Source of the DNA: JAICYJ01 sp963797565
GTDB taxonomy: Bacteria > Actinomycetota > Thermoleophilia > Gaiellales > JAICJC01
Assembly (NCBI GenBank): GCA_963797565.1
Contig: CAWCPM010000004.1
Coordinates: forward strand, 1-42,514
Direction of reading: 5' to 3'
DNA length: 42,514 bases
Shown: in pieces, positions 24,733 to 32,208 of the stretch
Numbering within the stretch: the stretch's first letter is position 1
How the letters are laid out: each line of letters begins with the position of its first letter
Position numbers and translations under genes: made by a program
The notes under the pieces: model-generated
What the model saw: the letters and a program-made list of their open reading frames with translations, nothing else
Told to the model about the DNA's origin: nothing
Databases searched by the model: none

Positions 24733-27700
24733 GCAGCACGACCCGGCGCGGTGCCTGGAGGAACCCGTGAGCGACCAGCAGCCGCTCGGCCTCGGTACCG
24801 GCTACCGGCTCGCCGTCGATGCGCTCGATCGCAAGCCGCTTGACCCGGCCGTCGCGCACGAGCGAGGACAGCGCCTCGATCGCGGGCTCGAGCAGCTCCG
24901 GATCGACGACGACGAGGCCGCGCCCACCCCGCTCGACGTACAGCGCCAGGCGCCCGGACACGAGCACCACCCAGGCGCCGGCCGCGCGGGCCAGCTTGCG
25001 GCCGGCCGCCGGCCAGGGGATGGTCGCGCCGTAGGGGTTGGCGGGGTCGACGGCGGCCAGCACCGCGGTGGCGCCGCCGGCCTGAGCCGGATCGCGCACG
25101 TCGCGCAGCCGCTCGACCGCGGCAGGCAGGGCGAACTGGGCGCCGCCCAGCCCCTCGACGAAGTAGCCGCGCTGGCAGAGGCCACCCTCCTCCATCAGGC
25201 GCAGCTCGCCGTAGACCGAGGAGTAGCCGCCCGGCAGCCCCTCGGCCAGGACGGCCGCGCGGGTGACGACGCCGTGGCGGTCGAGCAGGGCCTCCGACAG
25301 CGCCCGCACGCGGTCGCGCGGGGCGGGCGCGGGCTCCAGCAGGCGCGACACGAGCGACCAGCGGCCGAGCGCGGCCGGCAGCGCAGCCGTGGGCCGGGCG
25401 CGGCGGCGGAGCACCGGCGGCGGCACGGTGCGAAGCGGGATGCGCCCGCCCGATCGCAGCGGATGCCAGGCATCGTTGGTGACCGTGCCGGCCCAGACCA
25501 GCTCCCACAGCGCGGCCAGCACGGCCCGCTCCGGCTCACCCGAGAGCTCCACCAGCTCACGGAAGAACAACGCGCCACGATCCTGCAACGAATCCGCAAC
25601 GCGTGTTACGACGGTGCCCGGCACCTCCGTATCACCCGCGGGCGGCGCGGCGGCGGCCAGGAGCGGAGCGTCGTCGCGCAGGTAGAGCGCCACCCGACCC
25701 TCGCCGGCGCCGATCCAGACCGCCTCGCCGGCCGCGCAGAGCGCGTCCAGCAGCGCCGGCTGGTAGCCCGGCACCCGCAGCGGCAGCACGTCCTGCTCCC
25801 AGGCCGCCACCGGCAGCGCCACGCCGCCGAGCTGCGAGATCACCTCGCGCAGGCGCGGCTCGCCGCGGCCCATGTCGCGCCCGATCCCCTGCCAGCCGGG
25901 CAGGAACCGGGCCAGCGCCTCCTGCTCGACCGGCTCGACGGCGCGGCGCAGGTGCGCCAGCGTGCGCCGCCGCACGCGCCGCAGCACCTCCGGCTCGATC
26001 CACTCGCGACCGCTGCCGCCTGGCCGGAAGGCCCCCTCGATCAAGGCGCCCTCGGCGGCCAGCTCGGCCAGCGCCGGGCCGGCGTCCACGCCCAGCCGCT
26101 CGCGCAGCTCGTCCGCCGTGAACGGCCCATGGCCGCGGGCATGCCGCATCACCAGCCGCCGCAGGGCGTCCGGCACCGGCTCCAGGAACGCCGCCGGCAC
26201 CCCGGGCGGGATCGACACCCCGGCACCGTCGCGATAGAGGCCGGAATCTTCCGCCGCGATCAGCCGCCGCCGCCCGGCGATCCGCACCTCGACCGCGCGC
26301 CGCTCGCGGATCAGCTGGGCTGCCGCCACCGGCCCCTCGGCCGGCACGTCGCCGGTGCGGCGCAGGCGGTCGTGCAGCTGGTCGGCTGACAGCGCATCGC
26401 GGCGCTGCAGCTCCGACTCGACCTCGCTGATCGCATCCGCGTCCAGCAGCTCGCGCAGGTCACCGGCGGTCAACAGCTCGGCCAGCAGCGCCCGGTCGAG
26501 CATCAGCGCCTGCGCGCGGCGCTCGGCCAGCGGCGTGTCGCCCTCGTACATGTAGGTCGCGATGTAGTCGAACAGCAGCGAGCCGGCAAACGGCGATGGC
26601 CGCGCCGACTCCACCTCCACCAGCCGCACGTCGCCGCGGCCGATCCCCGCCAGCAGCTCCCGCAGCGCCGGCAGCTCGAACACGTCGGACAGCACCTCGC
26701 GGTAGGTCTCCAGCACGATCGGGAACGACGCGTACTTGACGGCCACCTGCTGCAGGTCGTGCGCCTTCAGGCGCTGCTGCCAGAGCGGCGTGCGCTGACC
26801 GGGCCGGCGGCGCGGCAGCAGCAGCGCGCGGGCCGCGTTCTCCCGGAAGCGGGCCGCGAACAGGGGGCTCGTCCCGACCTGCTCGATCACGAGGTCCTCG
26901 ATCTCGTCCGGCGACAGCGCGATCAGGTCGACCGGCGGCGGGGAGTCCGAGTCGGGCAGCCGGATCGCGATCCCGTCGTCGGCCCAGGTGGCCTCGACCT
27001 CGATGCCCATCGCGTCGGACATGCGCTTCTCGATCGCCATCGCCCAGGGCGCGTGCACGCGCCCGCCAAACGGCGACAGAACGCACACCCGCCAGTCGCC
27101 GATCTCGTCGCGGAACCGCTCGATCACGATCGTGCGGTCGTCGGGCACCACGCCGGTGGCCTCGCGCTGGTCGTCCAGGTAGGTGGTCAGGTTGCGCGCG
27201 GCCCGCTCGTCCAGCTCGCCGAAGCGGCGGGTGCGCGTGGCCTCGCCCACGGCCCGCCCCAGCTCGGAGGGACGGCCGATGCCGTCGCCCTTCCAGAACG
27301 GCATCTTCCCGGGCACGCCCGGCGCCGGCGAGACCAGCACGCGGTCGCGGGTGATCTGCTCGATCCGCCAGGAGGTCGCGCCCAGCTGGAACACCTCGCC
27401 CTGCCGCGCCTCGTACACCATCTCCTCGTCCAGCTCACCCACCCGCGCGCCGGAGTCGGCCAGGAACACGCCGTAGAGGCCACGGTCGGGGATGGTGCCG
27501 CCCGACATCACCGCCAGCCGCCGGGAGCTGTCGCGGCCGCGGATGCTGGCGCCGGTGCGGTCCCAGACGATGCGCGGCCGCAGCTCGGCGAACTCGTCGG
27601 ACGGGTAACGCCCGGCCAGCATCTCCAGCACGCCCTCGAACTGCGGCGCCGAAAGCTCGCTGTAGGGGTAGGCACGCCGCACCAGGGCGTGCAGGTCGGC

Positions 27701-28963
27701 GATCGGCCACTCGTCCATCGCCGCCATCGCCACCACCTGCTGGGCCAGCACGTCCAGGGGCTGGCGGGGCACGCGCGTGTGCTCGATCTCGCCCTCGCGC
27801 ATGCGCCGCGTCACCACGGCGGTCTCCAGCAGGTCGCCGCGCCACTTCGGGAAGAAGCGCCCGCGCGAGGCCTGGCCGACCGAGTGCCCGGCACGGCCCA
27901 CCCGCTGCAGGCCCGCCGCCACCGACTTGGGCGACTCGATCTGCACCACCAGGTCGACCGCGCCCATGTCGATACCGAGCTCCAGCGAGGAGGTGGCCAC
28001 CAGGGCCGGCAGGTCGCCGCGCTTCAGCATGTCCTCCACCTCGAGCCGCTGCTCGCGGGCGATCGACCCGTGGTGCGCCCGCGCGATCTCGGCCTCGGCC
28101 AGCTCGTTCAGCCGGTTCGCGACCCGCTCGGCGGATCGGCGGTTGTTGACGAACACGATCGTGGAGTCGTGGCTTCGCACCAGCTCCAGCAGGGCCGGGT
28201 AGACGGCCGGCCAGATCGACTGGCGGGGCTCGCCGTCCACCACCGGCGCACCGCCCAGCTCGCGCATGTCCTCGACCGGCACCACCACCTCCAGGTCGAG
28301 CTGCTTGGCCATGCCCGCATCGACGATCGCGACCTCGCGGTCACCACCCAGGAACCGCGCCACCTCCTCCAGCGGCCGCTGCGTCGCCGACAGGCCGACC
28401 CGCTGCACCGGCCGCCCGGCCAGCTGCTCCAGGCGCTCCAGCGACAGCGCCAGATGGGCTCCGCGCTTGGTGGCCGCGACGGCGTGGATCTCGTCCACGA
28501 TCACCGTCTCGACGGTGCGCAGCACCTCGCGCGCCGCCGATGTCAGCATCAGGTACAGCGACTCCGGGGTGGTGATCAGGATGTCGGGCGGATCGCGCCG
28601 GATGGCGGCTCGCTCGCGCTGCGAGGTGTCGCCGCTGCGGAGCGCGACGGTGGGCAGGCGCGGGAATGTGATCCCGGCCAGCGGCGCGCGCAGGTTGCGC
28701 TCGATGTCGTGGTTGAGCGCCTTCAGCGGCGAGACGTAGAGCACCCGGGTGCCGCGCTCGGCGGGGTCGCGGGCGAGGCCGTCCAGCGCCGACAGGAAGG
28801 CGGCCAGCGTCTTGCCCGAGCCGGTCGGCGCCAGCAGCAGCGTGTGGCTGCCCGCGGCGATCGAGGGCCAGCCGAGCTGCTGGGCGCGGGTGGGCTGCTC
28901 GAACGTGCGCTCGAACCAGTCGCGAACCGGCGCGCTGAAGGTCGTGAGGGGGTCGCTGCTCAC
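24725..28963 (-). CDS. lhr: large ATP-dependent helicase Lhr
   Basis: This 1412-residue superfamily 2 3'-5' helicase of DNA repair has the Q motif QPTRAQQLGWPSIAAGSHTL and Walker A in LLAPTGSGKTLAAF. The DExH box is VIVDEIHAVAATKRGAHLAL and motif III lies in RVGLSATQRP. Motifs V and VI are VATSSLELGIDMGAVDLVVQ and GLQRVGRAGHSVGQASRG. A winged-helix and beta-barrel Lhr core follows to about residue 850, then a long C-terminal extension like that of mycobacterial Lhr. GTG 28963 follows a TAGATT -10 box by 6 nt. A 34-bp dispersed repeat lies inside the gene at 25604-25637 and encodes part of a linker near residue 1110 (DTEVPGTVVT). Nei is coupled downstream. Confidence 0.96.
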   Translation of the reverse strand: MSSDPLTTFSAPVRDWFERTFEQPTRAQQLGWPSIAAGSHTLLLAPTGSGKTLAAFLSALDGLARDPAERGTRVLYVSPLKALNHDIERNLRAPLAGITFPRLPTVALRSGDTSQRERAAIRRDPPDILITTPESLYLMLTSAAREVLRTVETVIVDEIHAVAATKRGAHLALSLERLEQLAGRPVQRVGLSATQRPLEEVARFLGGDREVAIVDAGMAKQLDLEVVVPVEDMRELGGAPVVDGEPRQSIWPAVYPALLELVRSHDSTIVFVNNRRSAERVANRLNELAEAEIARAHHGSIAREQRLEVEDMLKRGDLPALVATSSLELGIDMGAVDLVVQIESPKSVAAGLQRVGRAGHSVGQASRGRFFPKWRGDLLETAVVTRRMREGEIEHTRVPRQPLDVLAQQVVAMAAMDEWPIADLHALVRRAYPYSELSAPQFEGVLEMLAGRYPSDEFAELRPRIVWDRTGASIRGRDSSRRLAVMSGGTIPDRGLYGVFLADSGARVGELDEEMVYEARQGEVFQLGATSWRIEQITRDRVLVSPAPGVPGKMPFWKGDGIGRPSELGRAVGEATRTRRFGELDERAARNLTTYLDDQREATGVVPDDRTIVIERFRDEIGDWRVCVLSPFGGRVHAPWAMAIEKRMSDAMGIEVEATWADDGIAIRLPDSDSPPPVDLIALSPDEIEDLVIEQVGTSPLFAARFRENAARALLLPRRRPGQRTPLWQQRLKAHDLQQVAVKYASFPIVLETYREVLSDVFELPALRELLAGIGRGDVRLVEVESARPSPFAGSLLFDYIATYMYEGDTPLAERRAQALMLDRALLAELLTAGDLRELLDADAISEVESELQRRDALSADQLHDRLRRTGDVPAEGPVAAAQLIRERRAVEVRIAGRRRLIAAEDSGLYRDGAGVSIPPGVPAAFLEPVPDALRRLVMRHARGHGPFTADELRERLGVDAGPALAELAAEGALIEGAFRPGGSGREWIEPEVLRRVRRRTLAHLRRAVEPVEQEALARFLPGWQGIGRDMGRGEPRLREVISQLGGVALPVAAWEQDVLPLRVPGYQPALLDALCAAGEAVWIGAGEGRVALYLRDDAPLLAAAAPPAGDTEVPGTVVTRVADSLQDRGALFFRELVELSGEPERAVLAALWELVWAGTVTNDAWHPLRSGGRIPLRTVPPPVLRRRARPTAALPAALGRWSLVSRLLEPAPAPRDRVRALSEALLDRHGVVTRAAVLAEGLPGGYSSVYGELRLMEEGGLCQRGYFVEGLGGAQFALPAAVERLRDVRDPAQAGGATAVLAAVDPANPYGATIPWPAAGRKLARAAGAWVVLVSGRLALYVERGGRGLVVVDPELLEPAIEALSSLVRDGRVKRLAIERIDGEPVAGTEAERLLVAHGFLQAPRRVVLRA
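25604..25637. repeat. dispersed repeat copy 1, inside lhr
   Basis: This 34-bp element has TGTTACGAC, then the palindrome GGTGCCCGGCACC, 3 variable bases, and GTATCACCC. Its first 22 bases and last 9 match the intergenic copy at 31477-31510 exactly. It lies in the coding linker of lhr without breaking the frame. Confidence 0.8.
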
Positions 28964-28969
28964 ACCTGC

Positions 28970-28975
28970 AATCTA
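28970..28975 (-). promoter_or_regulatory. -10 box (TAGATT) for lhr-nei-ADPRH, leaderless
   Basis: TAGATT on the minus strand stands 6 nt before GTG 28963. Confidence 0.6.
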
Positions 28976-28992
28976 CTCCCGGGCGGCCGCGA

Positions 28993-28998
28993 TAGCGT
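28993..28998 (+). promoter_or_regulatory. -10 box (TAGCGT) for the CopD-like gene, leaderless
   Basis: TAGCGT stands 7 nt before GTG 29006 and is divergent from the lhr box 17 bp away. Confidence 0.55.
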
Positions 28999-29005
28999 GC
29001 CGGGC

Positions 29006-29401
29006 GTGTGGACGGCCATCCGCTTCGTGCACGTGCTGTCGGCGATCGCCTGGGTGGGCGTGCAGCTGACGCTGTTCATGCTGTTCCCGGTGCTGCGCCG
29101 ACAGCTGGAGCCCGAGCAGTTCCGCACGGTCGCGCGCACGGCCGGGATGCGGCTCGGGATCGTGGCCGTGATCACGCTGCCGGCGCTGCTCGCCAGCGGC
29201 ATCGCGTTGGCCTCCCACCAGGTACCGCAGAGCGAGCGCGGCTGGGTAACGGCGAAGCTTGTGATCTGGGCGTTGGTGCTGGCGGCCTTCGCCGGGCACG
29301 CGCTGACCGCGTCGCGGGAGCGCCGGCTGTGGCTGTCGGCGACAATGCTGGTGCTGAGCCTGGCGGCGGTTGCAATCGGCACGCACCTGACAGAGATGTG
29401 A
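29006..29401 (+). CDS. four-helix integral membrane protein, CopD/HemJ-like
   Basis: This 131-residue protein has four hydrophobic helices: MWTAIRFVHVLSAIAWVGVQ onward to about residue 27, about 48-67 (GMRLGIVAVITLPALLASGI), about 82-100 (VTAKLVIWALVLAAFAGHAL) and about 108-126. A His in the first helix (RFVHVLSAIAWVG), one in SHQVP and one in AGHALTAS could bind heme or copper, as in the CopD/HemJ-like superfamily with the HxxxxxxWxG start. The family assignment is tentative. GTG 29006 is fixed by the -10 box. The next gene, 63 nt downstream, encodes an exported molybdoenzyme, so a redox role is plausible. Confidence 0.7.
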   Translation: MWTAIRFVHVLSAIAWVGVQLTLFMLFPVLRRQLEPEQFRTVARTAGMRLGIVAVITLPALLASGIALASHQVPQSERGWVTAKLVIWALVLAAFAGHALTASRERRLWLSATMLVLSLAAVAIGTHLTEM

Positions 29402-29464
29402 GCCGCGTTGGAAACGTGGCAATCCAAACGTCACGATCCGGGCGAACCACGATACTGAGATGAC

Positions 29465-30133
29465 ATGCGTGATGTGAGGATGGGACGGGGTGTGTTTCTG
29501 GGCGTTGTCGGCGCTGGCGTCGCCGGCCTGTTCGTGGGCGGCCGCGTGTCCCATCTTGCCTCGCCGCTGGGTGCGGTGGTGCCGAACGCGCTGCGGTCGC
29601 TGGTGCCGGACGGGTGGCGCATCTATTCGGTCAACCCGCCCTGGCCGACGTTCAACCCGGCGACGTACCGGCTGCAGGTGACGGGCGCGGTCGAACACCC
29701 GCTGTCGCTGAGCTGGGACGAGGTGCTGGCACTGCCGCAGGCGCGGCAGACGACCGACTTTCACTGCGTCACCGGATGGACGGTGGGCGGTGTGCACTGG
29801 CAGGGCGTGCGGCTGCAGGATCTGTGGGACAGGGCGAAGCCGACGGACCAGGCCAAATACGCCAACTTCGTCTCGCTGGAGCAGCCGTACGTCGACTCAC
29901 TGTCGATGCGGCAGACGACGATGCCGAACGTGATGCTGGCGCACGGGATGGACAGCCAGCCGCTCACGCAGGCGCATGGTGCGCCGATGCGGCTGGTGAT
30001 CCCGGAGATGTACGGCTACAAGGGCGTCAAGTGGCTGACACGGATCGACCTGGTGCCGAAGCTGGAAGAGGGCTTCTGGGAGCAGCGCGGCTACGACGTG
30101 GACGCGTGGGTTGGCCGGTCGAATGGCTACTGA
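29465..30133 (+). CDS. molybdopterin-dependent oxidoreductase, YedY/MsrP-like (sulfite oxidase fold)
   Basis: This 222-residue protein has a sulfite-oxidase-type molybdopterin domain: YRLQVTGAVEHPLSLSWDEV, then TTDFHCVTGWTVGGVHWQGV with the Mo-ligand Cys at about residue 101. HGAPMRLVIPEMYGYKGVKW and LTRIDLVP follow. The N-terminus MRDVRMGRGVFLGVVGAGVA is a hydrophobic export signal or anchor. It lacks a strict twin-arginine pair, having RMGRGVFLG instead, which is odd for a cofactor-loaded Tat substrate. It is shorter than E. coli MsrP. The next gene encodes a cytochrome b561-type membrane protein overlapping by 11 nt, matching the MsrP-MsrQ logic of an exported catalytic subunit with a heme membrane donor. 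Confidence 0.88.
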   Translation: MRDVRMGRGVFLGVVGAGVAGLFVGGRVSHLASPLGAVVPNALRSLVPDGWRIYSVNPPWPTFNPATYRLQVTGAVEHPLSLSWDEVLALPQARQTTDFHCVTGWTVGGVHWQGVRLQDLWDRAKPTDQAKYANFVSLEQPYVDSLSMRQTTMPNVMLAHGMDSQPLTQAHGAPMRLVIPEMYGYKGVKWLTRIDLVPKLEEGFWEQRGYDVDAWVGRSNGY

Positions 30134-30746
30134 GCGTCCCGAGTACGTGCGGCGGTTCAGCGGCACCGAGCAGGCGCTGCACTGGCTGCTCGCCGCGTCG
30201 TTCCTGACGATGCTGGTGACCGGGTTGATCCTCTATCTACCGTCGCTGGCACAGGTGGCGGCCGACCGGCGGCTGTGGAAGACGATCCACCTGGGTGCCG
30301 CGCTGGCCTTCTGGTTCGGCACGTTCCTGATCGTGAGCTCGTCGACCGGTGGGCTGAGCCGCACCGTCGGCCAGATCGACCGGTTCGATGACGACGATCG
30401 CCGCTGGCTGAGGTGGCAGGTGCGGCAGGACGGTCCCAGGCCGCCGCAGGGCCGGTTCAACGCGGGCCAGAAGCTGAACACGGCGGTGATCGCCGGGCTG
30501 ATGGTGGTGTTCACGATCAGCGGCACGCTGATGTACCTGCAGGAGGTGGACGCCACGTTCCGCGGCACGAGTGCGATCCTCGTGCACGACATCGCCATGT
30601 ACATTGCCATTCCGCTCGTGCTCGGTCACCTCTACATGGCGATGCTGAACCCGGCCACCCGCCACTCGCTGCGCGGGATGGTGCTCGGCACGGTGCGCCG
30701 GGACTGGGCACGCGAGCACCACGCCAAGTGGGAGCGCGAGCTCTGA
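30123..30746 (+). CDS. cytochrome b561 / formate-dehydrogenase gamma-type membrane subunit
   Basis: This 207-residue membrane protein has four helices: about residues 17-40 (ALHWLLAASFLTMLVTGLIL), 55-73 (IHLGAALAFWFGTFLIVSS), 119-137 (LNTAVIAGLMVVFTISGTLM) and 158-177 (HDIAMYIAIPLVLGHLYMAM). His in LHWLL, TIHLGAAL, LVHDIAM and LGHLYMAM are placed to bind two b hemes. A charged loop (RFDDDDRRWLRWQVRQDGPR) lies between helices 2 and 3. This is the diheme quinol-linked anchor type of FdnI/HydC. The ATG at 30123 lies inside the upstream molybdoenzyme gene, so it is probably the electron-transfer partner of that enzyme, replacing MsrQ. Confidence 0.88.
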   Translation: MATERPEYVRRFSGTEQALHWLLAASFLTMLVTGLILYLPSLAQVAADRRLWKTIHLGAALAFWFGTFLIVSSSTGGLSRTVGQIDRFDDDDRRWLRWQVRQDGPRPPQGRFNAGQKLNTAVIAGLMVVFTISGTLMYLQEVDATFRGTSAILVHDIAMYIAIPLVLGHLYMAMLNPATRHSLRGMVLGTVRRDWAREHHAKWEREL

Positions 30747-31468
30747 AGGCGCTGGTGCTGGGCTCGTCGGCAGCGTGGCCGATCCCGCGGCTGGGGTGTG
30801 ATTGCGAGCAGTGCACGTCGTCCGACCCGCGCGACCGCCGGCTGCGCTCGTCGCTGCTGGTGGACGGGCGGATCCTGGTCGACGCCGGCCCGGACGCCTA
30901 CCAGCAGCTGCTGGGCGCGGGGGTGGTACCGGAGGCGATCCTGCTGACGCACCACCACCACGATCACATGCTCGGCCTGCACGTGCTGTCGAAGGCGGGG
31001 CGGCTGCCGCTGCACATGACCAAGGAGGCGGAGCGGGGCGTGCGGACGATCTTCTCGCGCATCGACTTCCGGGTCATGCACCTGACGCCGGGCGTCCACC
31101 TGGAGCTGGGCAACGGGCTGGTGGCGCAGGCCTTCGACGTCGCCCACTCGAAGGACACGCGCACGGTCGCGTTCCGGTTCACCACCGCCGAGGGCGGCAG
31201 CCTGGTCTACGCACCCGACGTGGGCGAGCCGCCCGACTCGAAGCTGGCCCGAAACGCCGACGTGCTGGTGGTGGACGGGTCAACGCGCGACCGCCCGGGC
31301 AGCGGGCACATGGCGATGACCGAGACGCTGGAGCTGCTGCCGAAGCTGAAGCCGGGACGCACGCTGTTCACGCACGTCGGCCACCGCACCGGCAGGCACG
31401 CCGAGCTGGAAGCATGGCTCGGCGAGCGCGCCGGCGTCGCCCACGACGGTCTCGAGATCGAGTTCTGA
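30743..31468 (+). CDS. metallo-beta-lactamase-fold hydrolase, PhnP/PqqB-like, apparent CTG start
   Basis: This 241-residue protein begins (M)KALVLGSSAAWPIPRLGCDC. EQCTSSDPRDRRLRSSLLV follows, the CxCxxC structural-zinc pattern near the N-terminus of PhnP and PqqB. The MBL motif is LLTHHHHDHMLGLHVL, with further ligands in AHSKDTRTVAFRF, YAPDVGEPPDS and the C-terminal TLFTHVGHRTGRHAELE. PhnP is a cyclic phosphodiesterase and PqqB acts in PQQ synthesis; no phn or pqq genes are present, so the substrate is open. The only start that keeps the N-terminal strand is CTG 30743, which overlaps the cytochrome stop as CTGA, with GGGAG about 8 nt upstream. The next ATG/GTG option (GTG 30755) would cut the first strand. 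Confidence 0.83.
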   Translation: MKALVLGSSAAWPIPRLGCDCEQCTSSDPRDRRLRSSLLVDGRILVDAGPDAYQQLLGAGVVPEAILLTHHHHDHMLGLHVLSKAGRLPLHMTKEAERGVRTIFSRIDFRVMHLTPGVHLELGNGLVAQAFDVAHSKDTRTVAFRFTTAEGGSLVYAPDVGEPPDSKLARNADVLVVDGSTRDRPGSGHMAMTETLELLPKLKPGRTLFTHVGHRTGRHAELEAWLGERAGVAHDGLEIEF

Positions 31469-31476
31469 TCGTCGCG

Positions 31477-31510
31477 GGGTGATACAAGGGTGCCGGGCAC
31501 CGTCGTAACA
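31477..31510. repeat. dispersed repeat copy 2, intergenic
   Basis: This is the inverted orientation of the element in lhr: GGGTGATAC, 3 bases, GGTGCCGGGCACC, then GTCGTAACA. Copies 1 and 2 agree at 31 or more of 34 positions. It lies just after the PhnP-like gene in a 167-bp gap (31469-31635) that also has four GTGAC pentamers and no gene. Confidence 0.8.
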
Positions 31511-31597
31511 GGCGTGACCCGGCCGTGACTTCCCCGTGACAGGCGACCGCATGGTCGAGCGGTCGTGGCCGAAGCCCACGCCGCCCGGCGCAACACC

Positions 31598-31609
31598 GGT
31601 GCCGGGCAC
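31598..31609. repeat. degenerate third copy of the GGTGCCGGGCAC core
   Basis: The 12-base core of the dispersed repeat recurs 97 bp after copy 2, with only partial similarity outside the core. Confidence 0.45.
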
Positions 31610-31635
31610 TGGTGTATGCGCCCGTGACCGGGGTG

Positions 31636-32208
31636 TTACCCGCCTGTGACGGTTGAACGGCCCGACTCGAGGTCGAGCAGGAACCGCTTCGCGTCCAGGC
31701 CGCCGCCGTAGCCGCCCAGCGCGCCGCCGGTGCGAAGCACGCGGTGGCAGGGCACCACGATCGGGATCGGGTTCGCACCGAGCGCCGTGCCCGCGGCCCG
31801 CACCGCCCGCTCGTTGCCGGCCGCCTCGGCGGCGTCGCGGTAGCTGATCGTCGCCCCGTAGGGCACCTGCGCCGTGCGCTCGAGCACCTTCCGTCGAAAC
31901 GGCGTCGACGTCAGCGACCAGTCCAACGGCAGCTCGAACTCCGTGCGCTCACCCAGGAAGTACTGATCCAGCTCGCGCCGCACCTCGTCCAGCCGCCGCG
32001 GAGCCTCCAGCACCCGCGGTGACAGCCGCTCGGCCAGCTCCTCGAGCACGTCGTCGCGCCGCTCCCGCTGGAAGCTGACCCGCACCAGCCCGCGGTCCGT
32101 GACCGCCACCAGCAGCCGGCCCACCGGCGAGTCCGTCTCCGTGTATGCGACGTCCACCAGACCCTCGGCCTGCGCGCGATCCATGAACCTGCTCAGTCGA
32201 TCATCCAT
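31636..32208 (-). CDS. ogt: methylated-DNA--protein-cysteine methyltransferase
   Basis: This 190-residue suicide repair protein takes the methyl group from O6-methylguanine onto its own Cys. The active-site motif is IPIVVPCHRVLRTGGALGGY, and the DNA-binding helix-turn-helix region is LERTAQVPYGATISYRDAAE. The N-terminal RNase H-like domain includes SPVGRLLVAVTDRGLVRVSF and RRELDQYFLGERTEFELPLD. The extra N-terminus (MDDRLSRFMDRAQAEGLVDV) is longer than in minimal Ogt. ATG 32208 lies 8 bp inside the upstream sigma factor gene, so the two are coupled. An ECF sigma factor next to an alkylation repair gene suggests damage-induced control. Confidence 0.94.
   Translation of the reverse strand: MDDRLSRFMDRAQAEGLVDVAYTETDSPVGRLLVAVTDRGLVRVSFQRERRDDVLEELAERLSPRVLEAPRRLDEVRRELDQYFLGERTEFELPLDWSLTSTPFRRKVLERTAQVPYGATISYRDAAEAAGNERAVRAAGTALGANPIPIVVPCHRVLRTGGALGGYGGGLDAKRFLLDLESGRSTVTGG

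Noticed and set aside
26759..29401. 880-codon plus-strand open frame across lhr
   Set aside because: It is the antisense of lhr; only its last 131 codons, after a -10 box at 28993, are a real gene.
31489..31510. CRISPR or attachment-site interpretation of the repeated GGTGCCGGGCACC element
   Set aside because: The copies are inverted, far apart and unequal, with no spacer regularity and no integrase or cas genes nearby.
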